Below, one piece after another: positions 1 through 3,798 of a DNA stretch of 6,466 bases (position 1 is the stretch's first letter; every line of letters begins with the position of its first letter). The translations under genes were made by a program, and so were the position numbers. The stretch is taken from NCBI GenBank assembly GCA_034429695.1, contig DAOUGC010000083.1:1-6466 (forward strand), written 5' to 3'. The notes below the pieces were generated by a model. That model was not told the origin of the DNA. It was given only the letters and a program-made list of their open reading frames with translations, and ran no database searches. Source of the DNA: DAOUGC01 sp034429695 (GTDB taxonomy: Bacteria; Chloroflexota; Anaerolineae; Anaerolineales; Anaerolineaceae).

Positions 1-65
1 GGATGACATCATTATACTTCTGCAATGCGATGGGCAGGGGTGTTGACAACCACCGCTTTCTCTAC

Positions 66-94
66 TTGATTCCCCATCATTAATCTTGTACAAT
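66..94 (+). promoter_or_regulatory. Putative housekeeping sigma promoter of spoVS
   Basis: A -35 box TTGATT (66-71) and a -10 box TACAAT (89-94) are separated by exactly 17 nt, the optimal spacing for a sigma-70/sigma-A promoter. Transcription would start near 101 and give a leader of about 80 nt before the spoVS start at 182. A perfect TTGACA at 43-48 lies upstream, but the best -10 at its proper distance is TTGATT, a poor match. It may be an alternative or simply chance. Seen in sequence; activity is inferred. Confidence 0.5.
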
Positions 95-181
95 TTACCT
101 AATAAATTACAAATTTATCAATACGATTGCCCCCAGGCGTTAATGTTTGCAACCAACGAACTCCGAGAAAGGGAGAGACCA

Positions 182-442
182 ATGGACGTCATCAAAGTAA
201 AAGCAAACTCCCGCACTGCTGCTGTGGCGGGGGCAATTGCGGGGGTCATGCGAGAACATAAACATGCCGAGGTTCAGGCAATTGGAGCTGGAGCGGTCAA
301 TCAGGCGGTCAAGGCGCTTGTTCTGGCCAAGGGGTATCTGGCCGAGGACGGTATTTCCATCGTCTGCGTTCCCGAGTTTGTGGACGTTGATATCGACGGA
401 AAAGTGCGCACTGCCATCAAGCTGATCGTCGAACCACGCTAA
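182..442 (+). CDS. spoVS: Stage V sporulation protein S family (SpoVS)
   Basis: The product is 86 residues, the same length as Bacillus subtilis SpoVS, and is recognisable end to end: MDVIKVKANS at the start, AEVQAIGAGAVNQAVKAL in the middle and RTAIKLIVEPR at the C-terminus. SpoVS is a small Alba-fold protein thought to bind nucleic acid. In Bacillus it affects septation and spore coat assembly, but homologues are widespread in non-sporulating Thermus, Deinococcus and Chloroflexota, where the role is unknown. The start at 182 was chosen because AAAGGGAG (168-175) sits 6 nt upstream as a strong ribosome binding site and the family begins exactly here. An in-frame TTG at 86 would add 32 residues without family similarity and would overlap the -10 box. 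The gene is convergent with the kinase at 512-1165. Identity is very likely; the function in this organism is open. Confidence 0.93.
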   Translation: MDVIKVKANSRTAAVAGAIAGVMREHKHAEVQAIGAGAVNQAVKALVLAKGYLAEDGISIVCVPEFVDVDIDGKVRTAIKLIVEPR

Positions 443-470
443 CTCTGCGGCTGTCCGGCGGTTGATGGAT

Positions 471-497
471 GGATCCTGTTTCGATCATACAGGTTCC
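471..497. terminator. Weak hairpin between convergent genes
   Basis: GGATCCTGT (471-479) and ACAGGTTCC (489-497) form a 9-bp stem with one mismatch around a 9-nt loop. It lies between the stops of spoVS and the kinase, where a shared terminator would be expected. The following bases on the plus strand (498-513) contain scattered T runs rather than a clean U-tract, and the minus side has none, so a termination role is only a guess. Confidence 0.3.
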
Positions 498-511
498 AGT
501 CAGTTTGTATT

Positions 512-1165
512 TCAGGCGCTCAGTTCGTCGGGTTCGAACACAACTTCTTCTTTTCCGGTCAATTTTTCATCGATCTTGCGCGACACCAGGTCCAGGTGGC
601 GGCTGTGCAGCACATAGTCAAGGTTATCGGTGGGAACGGTGAGAACCGGGCACAGCGTGAAATTGGACACCCAGTTTTCATACAGCCCGTTGAGCTGGGC
701 AAGATAATCGGGGGAGATGGACAGCTCGTAGTCGCGGTTTCGGAGTGCAATACGTGAGAGCAGTGTTGGCACCGATGCGCGCAGGTACACCACCAGGTCC
801 GGCGGGGGCAAAAATTCAGCCAGGGTGTGGTACATGGCGTTGTAGGTGGCAAAATCGCGGTCGCTTAAATGACCCTGCAGATGGAGATTCTGGGCGAAGA
901 CCTCGGCGTCCTCATAAATGCAGCGGTCCTGCATCACCGAGCCAGGGAAGTTCACCAGGCTCAAATGCACCTGCAAGCGGTGAGTGAGGAAGAAGATCTG
1001 CGAGTGGAACCCCCACGCATCCATGTTGGCGTAGAAATCAGCCAGATAGGGATTTTCGGTCACCGGTTCGAAAAACGGCTGGCAATCCAACCGCTCGCAA
1101 ATTAAATTAACCAGGGTGGACTTGCCCACCCCGATATTGCCCGCCACAACAATGAATTTTTTCAT
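512..1165 (-). CDS. Deoxynucleoside kinase (dGK/dAK-like)
   Basis: The 217-residue product belongs to the deoxynucleoside kinase family, which phosphorylates deoxyribonucleosides (purine or pyrimidine) with ATP in the nucleotide salvage pathway in the cytoplasm. Visible motifs are the P-loop GNIGVGKST (residues 9-17), the substrate-site glutamate in EPVTENPYL (E33), the DR pair in QDRCIYEDAEVFA (D80-R81, the ERS/DRS motif of the family) and the LID arginines in RIALRNRDYE (R138, R142, R144, E147). Length matches bacterial deoxyguanosine and deoxyadenosine kinases. The exact substrate cannot be read from the sequence. The start is fixed by the P-loop spacing. There is no Shine-Dalgarno; instead TATAAT lies 6 nt before the ATG, which suggests a leaderless transcript. 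The gene stands alone: a terminator upstream separates it from the ferredoxin gene, and it is convergent with spoVS downstream. Confidence 0.9.
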   Translation of the reverse strand: MKKFIVVAGNIGVGKSTLVNLICERLDCQPFFEPVTENPYLADFYANMDAWGFHSQIFFLTHRLQVHLSLVNFPGSVMQDRCIYEDAEVFAQNLHLQGHLSDRDFATYNAMYHTLAEFLPPPDLVVYLRASVPTLLSRIALRNRDYELSISPDYLAQLNGLYENWVSNFTLCPVLTVPTDNLDYVLHSRHLDLVSRKIDEKLTGKEEVVFEPDELSA

Positions 1166-1171
1166 GCGCCC

Positions 1172-1177
1172 ATTATA
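1172..1177 (-). promoter_or_regulatory. -10 box placed for leaderless start of kinase
   Basis: A perfect TATAAT on the minus strand (1177 down to 1172) is followed by GGGCGC and then the ATG at 1165. This places the hexamer at -12 to -7 relative to the A of the start codon, so transcription should begin at or within a base of the ATG. No convincing -35 box is seen at 16-18 nt. The consensus hexamer and its exact spacing are seen; leaderless initiation is inferred. Confidence 0.6.
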
Positions 1178-1250
1178 GAACAGAACCGCCCGCCCGGTAT
1201 GGATTTTTAAGGGAAGGCATCTGGATGGACGCCTGTGGGAGGATGGAAAT

Positions 1251-1294
1251 TAAAAAGAACAGCCGCGTCCGCAAGGACGATGCTGTTCTTTTTA
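1251..1294 (-). terminator. Strong intrinsic terminator after ferredoxin
   Basis: A 13-bp outer stem (1251-1263 with 1282-1294, perfect) carries an inner 5-bp stem CGTCC/GGACG (1266-1270, 1275-1279) across a 2x2 internal loop. On the minus strand the hairpin ends in GCTGTTCTTTTT, the U-tract expected for ferredoxin mRNA ending 15 nt downstream of the stop. The sequence is symmetrical, so it also has a 3' T5 on the plus strand, where the apical loop would be the GNRA tetraloop GCAA. It insulates the kinase from ferredoxin transcription. Confidence 0.85.
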
Positions 1295-1308
1295 TCTCAG
1301 GTGCTAAA

Positions 1309-1482
1309 TTACGCGGGTGCAGCCGCGCCGGTGGGGCACACGTCTGCGCAGGCGCCGCAATCCTGGCACTTGGCGGGGTCGATCACGTAGGTGCCGTTGT
1401 TTTCGGAGATCGCGCCCTCGGGGCACTCAGCTTCGCAAGCGCCGCAAGCGATGCATTCATCAACGTTAATCTTGTACGTCAT
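1309..1482 (-). CDS. 2[4Fe-4S] ferredoxin, clostridial type
   Basis: The 57-residue protein has two complete cluster-binding motifs, CIACGACEAECP (C10, C13, C16, C20) and CQDCGACADVCP (C39, C42, C45, C49). This is the CxxCxxCxxxCP pattern of bacterial 8Fe ferredoxins, small cytoplasmic electron carriers for oxidoreductases such as pyruvate:ferredoxin oxidoreductase or hydrogenases in anaerobes. Length is normal for the family (about 55-60). The start MTYKINVDEC at 1482 is supported by AAAGGA (1490-1495) 7 nt upstream and by family N-termini. A longer in-frame reading up to 1584 would run through the promoter and is not used. The gene is a single transcription unit, with a TTGACA promoter upstream and a strong terminator immediately downstream. 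Its redox partner is not encoded in the window. Confidence 0.95.
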   Translation of the reverse strand: MTYKINVDECIACGACEAECPEGAISENNGTYVIDPAKCQDCGACADVCPTGAAAPA

Positions 1483-1517
1483 GGGTTTATCCTTTCGCTG
1501 GATGTTTGTGCATGTGA

Positions 1518-1547
1518 AGAATAGCACAATCGGAGTGAGTTTGTCAA
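1518..1547 (-). promoter_or_regulatory. Promoter of the ferredoxin gene
   Basis: On the minus strand a perfect TTGACA (1547 to 1542) is followed after 18 nt by TATTCT (1523 to 1518, four of six consensus bases). The start would be near 1511, giving a leader of about 29 nt that contains the AAAGGA ribosome binding site. Spacing, position and absence of coding sequence make this a convincing housekeeping promoter. Confidence 0.65.
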
Positions 1548-1660
1548 CATTGTAGGGATTGAGGAAAATCATCATTTCACGCAATAAATGTCATATCAGA
1601 CCGCCTTCACCCCCATTACAATGCCAGTCAGTTGTAAACAGAAGCGCCATGCCCGCGGTG

Positions 1661-1666
1661 TATAAT
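1661..1666 (+). promoter_or_regulatory. -10 box upstream of the propeller gene
   Basis: A perfect TATAAT lies 25 nt before the ATG at 1692, which would give a leader of about 19 nt. The nearest -35-like TTGTAA (1632-1637) is 23 nt away, too far, so the -35 is unclear. A small hairpin ATCCT/AGGAT (1665-1669, 1675-1679) overlaps the -10 and the AGGA that might serve as a distant ribosome binding site. The region is shared with the divergent ferredoxin promoter. Confidence 0.4.
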
Positions 1667-1691
1667 CCTTTTATAGGATGGTCAGGCTGTC

Positions 1692-3134
1692 ATGAAGAAA
1701 AGGCTCTTTTCCCTCTTTTCAAACGCCAATGCCCGCGCGGTGGCCGGATTGCTGTTGCTCTGGCTGTCCGTGGCAACACTGAGCGCCATCCTGCTGCTGG
1801 GGCGCCCAACCCGGGTCACCCAGAACGCTGAGACTTTTGTGGTCATTCCATTTACCGAGACGCCCACCCCCACCTGGTTTCCACAGACGCCTTCACCCGT
1901 GGCATCAGGCGAGATCACCGACGGGGTTCCGGTGACCGGTGCGCAGGCTGGCACGCTGACGGCGCTTGCCACGCAAAGCGGCACGCCGGTTGTGGGTGGA
2001 AACCCATCCCGCACGCCCACCCCCGCCCGCACCCACACCGCCACCTTCCGTGCCGCCACGGTAAGGCCGCGCAACCCGATTGTGCTGCCCACCAGCACCT
2101 CGCGCCTGTTTTACCCCACCATCAATTATTCCGGAACCACCCAGGCGGTGGCGCGCACAGCCACCCATGCCAGCACGCAGACCAAGGTGGCAGCCGCCAC
2201 AGGTACGGCTGCCGCAACCCTGACTCAAATCGCTGGAACCTTCACCGCACTGCCGCCCACGCTGACCCGGCTGGCTGAGATCCTCACCGCGCTGCCTCCC
2301 GCCGCCACACCCACTTTTACGCCCACCGCACCGGTCAAACCCATTGCTTACACCCAAAATGGTGATCTGGGCAGGGTGCTGCCGGACGGCTCGGGCCAGG
2401 CGTGGCTGGTCAATGCGCCCAGCCCGGTGCTCGAAAACATGGGTGACTGGTCGCCGGACGGGCAAAAGCTGGTGTTTACCCTGAATGACGGTGTGCTGCC
2501 GCAATTGTGGATTTACGACGTTGCCGCGAATTCATCTGCGCTGCTGGCGGGTCAGCCCGCAGCGGTGAATGATCAACCGGCATGGTCACCGGACGGGGCA
2601 TGGATTGTCTTTCGCAGCCAGCCCAGCGGGGGCACACCGGTGATCATGGTGATGCCGGCTGCCGGGGGAACTGCCGCGCAGCTCACCGACGGCGCGAGCG
2701 GCGAGGAGTATGAGCCGGACTGGTACGACAATGGACGCATCATGTATGTGCGCGCGCCGGATGCCACCCATGCTGACATTTACACCGTGCCGTGGACAGG
2801 TTCAGCCCCGTTGCCGTTACCCACGCCAGCCACCCTGTTTGTGAGTGATGAAAAGGAAGCCAGCCCGCACCGTTCCGGCAACTGGCTGGTGTTTGCCCGC
2901 CAGGTTGGCGGACAATGGGATATTTTCAAAACGTCCACAGACAACCTGCCGGGTTGGACCAACCTGACCAACACCACCGGCATTAACGAGACCCAGCCCG
3001 CCTGGAGCAACCCCGGCGATTGGATCGTATATGTGCGCGATGATGGTTTGTATATTCTCCTGGCTGCCGGCGGCACGCCGTTGAAGGTGGGTGCGGTGCT
3101 TGATGGGGCAACCAGTCCCAACTGGCAGCCGTAA
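1692..3134 (+). CDS. Membrane-anchored WD40/TolB-like propeller protein
   Basis: The 480-residue product has three parts. A basic N-terminus (MKKRLF) precedes one hydrophobic segment at about residues 17-36, with no lipobox cysteine, so it reads as an uncleaved anchor with the rest outside the cytoplasm. Residues 54-214 are a low-complexity Thr/Pro/Ala linker rich in TPT and TAxxT patterns, including a 14-residue tandem duplication. Residues 215-480 carry PD40/TolB-like beta-propeller blades: WSPDGQKLVF (253), WSPDGAWIVF (298), DWYDNGRIMYV (343) and WSNPGDWIVYV (438), each followed by a short strand such as LWIYDV or DIYTV. Such blades usually bind proteins or cell-wall components; no catalytic residues are seen and the role is unknown. 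The best nearby Shine-Dalgarno is weak (CAGG, 1683-1686), yet the start is fixed by the signal-anchor. It ends before the REP cluster and is convergent with the DinB-like gene. Confidence 0.85.
   Translation: MKKRLFSLFSNANARAVAGLLLLWLSVATLSAILLLGRPTRVTQNAETFVVIPFTETPTPTWFPQTPSPVASGEITDGVPVTGAQAGTLTALATQSGTPVVGGNPSRTPTPARTHTATFRAATVRPRNPIVLPTSTSRLFYPTINYSGTTQAVARTATHASTQTKVAAATGTAAATLTQIAGTFTALPPTLTRLAEILTALPPAATPTFTPTAPVKPIAYTQNGDLGRVLPDGSGQAWLVNAPSPVLENMGDWSPDGQKLVFTLNDGVLPQLWIYDVAANSSALLAGQPAAVNDQPAWSPDGAWIVFRSQPSGGTPVIMVMPAAGGTAAQLTDGASGEEYEPDWYDNGRIMYVRAPDATHADIYTVPWTGSAPLPLPTPATLFVSDEKEASPHRSGNWLVFARQVGGQWDIFKTSTDNLPGWTNLTNTTGINETQPAWSNPGDWIVYVRDDGLYILLAAGGTPLKVGAVLDGATSPNWQP
2217..2300 (+). 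repeat. Tandem 14-codon duplication in the linker
   Basis: Residues 176-189 (TLTQIAGTFTALPP) and 190-203 (TLTRLAEILTALPP) of the propeller protein are consecutive copies identical at 9 of 14 positions. They belong to the TAxxT-type stalk and mark it as a repeat-expanding, extended spacer rather than a folded domain. Confidence 0.7.
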
Positions 3135-3174
3135 GGAACATTACCCATACGGTTTGGCATTTTCCGGAAAAAAC

Positions 3175-3202
3175 GGTGGGTCCAAAAGCGGACCCACCCT
3201 AC
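3175..3202 (-). repeat. REP-like palindrome 1
   Basis: GGTGGGTCC (3175-3183) and GGACCCACC (3190-3198) form a perfect 9-bp stem around AAAAGC. Read on the minus strand it begins with GTAG followed by the palindrome, the layout of REP elements mobilised by RAYT transposases. A 17-bp upstream flank (from 3158) is shared at 13 of 17 positions with the one before palindrome 3. It starts 41 nt after the propeller gene stop and could also shield the mRNA end, although it lacks a U-tract. Confidence 0.75.
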
Positions 3203-3204
3203 AC

Positions 3205-3217
3205 CCACCAAACAGGT
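3205..3217 (+). repeat. 13-bp inverted repeat arm beside REP 1
   Basis: CCACCAAACAGGT here is the exact reverse complement of 3376-3388, next to REP 3. At the other copy it runs straight into the GTAG foot of REP 3. Here it is followed by GTGGGG, which may be a degraded REP start. It therefore looks like a conserved REP flank or a decayed extra copy. Confidence 0.55.
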
Positions 3218-3273
3218 GTGGGGTATAGCAGATGAACGGTTTTTAACACGAATTGCACGAGATAACGAACGAC

Positions 3274-3296
3274 ACGTATGAAAAGCAACCATACGT
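3274..3296 (+). repeat. Small hairpin abutting REP 2
   Basis: ACGTATG (3274-3280) and CATACGT (3290-3296) form a perfect 7-bp stem with loop AAAAGCAAC. Its right arm overlaps the first two bases of the GTAG foot of REP 2, and its loop repeats the AAAAGC seen in the loops of REPs 1 and 3. It may be part of a larger composite repeat unit. Confidence 0.5.
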
Positions 3297-3325
3297 AGGG
3301 TGGGTCGGTGCTTTTCCGACCCACC
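3295..3325 (+). repeat. REP-like palindrome 2
   Basis: The GTAG foot (3295-3298) is followed by GGTGGGTCGG (3299-3308), loop TGCTTTT and CCGACCCACC (3316-3325), a perfect 10-bp stem. Orientation is opposite to palindromes 1 and 3. The inner stem TCGG/CCGA differs from TCC/GGA in palindrome 1 on both sides, so base pairing is preserved despite the sequence change. Confidence 0.8.
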
Positions 3326-3350
3326 AATTTATCCATTACCTGGAAAAAAT

Positions 3351-3377
3351 GGTGAGTCCAAAAGCGGACCACCCTAC
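3351..3377 (-). repeat. REP-like palindrome 3
   Basis: A near copy of palindrome 1 in the same orientation, with the same AAAAGC loop and the CTAC end (GTAG on the minus strand). It differs by G to A at 3355 and by loss of one C in the right arm; together these leave a stem with a single bulged A. The 17-bp flank from 3334 matches that of palindrome 1. Confidence 0.75.
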
Positions 3378-3388
3378 CTGTTTGGTGG
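3376..3388 (-). repeat. Second arm of 13-bp inverted repeat
   Basis: ACCTGTTTGGTGG is the exact reverse complement of 3205-3217. It overlaps the foot of REP 3 by two bases and is followed immediately by the 10-bp direct repeat flanking the mobile element. Confidence 0.55.
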
Positions 3389-3389
3389 A

Positions 3390-3399
3390 CATAAAAGAT
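3390..3399 (+). repeat. Left target-site duplication
   Basis: CATAAAAGAT abuts the left terminal inverted repeat of the element at 3400 and is repeated exactly at 3749-3758, directly after its right end. A 10-bp duplication fits several IS4-family subgroups. Confidence 0.7.
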
Positions 3400-3434
3400 C
3401 ATCTGTTCCAACTAATTAGTCCAAGTTGAAAAAG

Positions 3435-3481
3435 GTGGGGTGGGTCGCCAGCTTCGCTGGCGCGGCGTCTTCCCGCCCACC
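3435..3481 (+). repeat. REP-like palindrome 4 (degenerate)
   Basis: GTGG, one base from GTAG, is followed by GGTGGGT (3439-3445) and an inner hairpin CGCCAGC/GCTGGCG (3446-3452, 3456-3462, perfect 7 bp). The outer arm CCCACC (3476-3481) pairs with GGTGGG after a 13-nt insertion-like stretch. Orientation matches palindrome 2. It lies inside the mobile element. Confidence 0.6.
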
Positions 3482-3501
3482 GTTATTTACCGCACACGTT
3501 C

Positions 3502-3532
3502 GGTGGGCTGAGAAAGCATCAGCCCACCCTAC
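3502..3532 (-). repeat. REP-like palindrome 5
   Basis: GGTGGGCTGA (3502-3511), loop GAAAGCA and TCAGCCCACC (3519-3528) make a perfect 10-bp stem ending in CTAC (GTAG on the minus strand). The inner stem CTGA/TCAG again differs from the other copies on both arms. It begins 2 nt after the stop of the transposase stub, so it may mark the point where that gene was broken. Confidence 0.8.
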
Positions 3533-3534
3533 CA

Positions 3535-3705
3535 TTATTCCAGCCGCGTAACACACACCAAAACGCCCGCCCACAAACACATGGCCGGGAGCACCCGTGG
3601 TCGTCCGCGTCCATACGGGTCGCTGTGGATGGGCTCTAATTGTTCGATCGCCGTTTTGAGAAAGGTCTCGATTTGTTCCAGCGTAGCATTTTCTTTTGTT
3701 TCCAT
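3535..3705 (-). pseudogene. Truncated IS4-type transposase, N-terminal stub
   Basis: The frame encodes 56 residues: METKENATLEQIETFLKTAI, then GRGRPRVLPAMCLWAGVLVCV (residues 32-52), ending TRLE-stop. The GRPRVLPAMCLWAG stretch resembles the N-terminal region of IS4-type transposases from Anaerolineae, as far as I can judge from memory. The catalytic DDE domain is absent and REP 5 begins just past the stop, so the reading frame was cut there. Its position inside an element with inverted repeats and target duplications supports the call. A TAGAAT box (3717 to 3712) lies exactly 6 nt before the ATG, the same leaderless geometry as the kinase gene. It cannot encode an active transposase. Confidence 0.55.
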
Positions 3706-3748
3706 ACCTGGATTCTATCCAGTTTTCTCCATTTAGTTGGAACAGATG

Positions 3749-3758
3749 CATAAAAGAT
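3749..3758 (+). repeat. Right target-site duplication
   Basis: CATAAAAGAT directly follows the right inverted repeat end at 3748 and is identical to 3390-3399. The next two bases (CA) also match the first two of the element on the left side, which is coincidental extension. Confidence 0.7.
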
Positions 3759-3763
3759 CACGT

Positions 3764-3798
3764 CCTACTTCCTACCACCTACTTCCTACTTTCTTACA
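3764..3798 (+). repeat. 7-bp tandem repeat, five units
   Basis: Units are CCTACTT, CCTACCA, CCTACTT, CCTACTT and a degenerate TCTTACA. On the minus strand the unit reads AAGTAGG, which contains the GTAG of the nearby REP feet. The array overlaps the stop codon (3794-3796) of the DinB-like gene and forms its 3' untranslated region. Confidence 0.7.

Larger units (their letters stand above)
3400..3748. mobile_element. IS4-like remnant or MITE, 349 bp
   Basis: Both ends carry the perfect 16-bp terminal inverted repeat CATCTGTTCCAACTAA (3400-3415; reverse complement at 3733-3748), and the element is framed by identical 10-bp direct repeats. Ends beginning with CAT together with 10-12 bp target duplications are known from IS4-family subgroups such as IS231 and ISH8. 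Inside the right part is a 56-codon stub like a transposase N-terminus (3535-3705, minus). The rest of the transposase is missing, and REP palindromes 4 and 5 occupy the space. It is either a full IS that lost its core after insertion or a short non-autonomous element moved in trans. The boundaries are seen; the family is inferred. Confidence 0.7.

Noticed and set aside
43..71. Promoter using the perfect TTGACA at 43-48
   Set aside because: The hexamer at the right distance (TTGATT) matches the -10 consensus at only three positions; it works better as the -35 of the promoter ending at 94.
86..181. TTG-initiated 32-residue N-terminal extension of SpoVS
   Set aside because: It overlaps the -10 box, has no ribosome binding site, and the family starts exactly at the ATG at 182 behind AAAGGGAG.
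1483..1584. 34-residue N-terminal extension of the ferredoxin
   Set aside because: It runs through the promoter and ribosome binding site and has no similarity to ferredoxins.
2780..3411. Two minus-strand open frames (2780-3292, 3199-3411) across the propeller gene end and REPs
   Set aside because: They are antisense to a clear gene or made of palindromic repeats translated by chance.
3175..3532. CRISPR array
   Set aside because: The repeats alternate in orientation, vary in stem sequence and have irregular spacing; there are no cas genes.
3416..3751. 111-codon open frame on the minus strand
   Set aside because: It crosses REPs 4 and 5 and is out of frame with the transposase stub over the only part that looks protein-coding (3535-3705).
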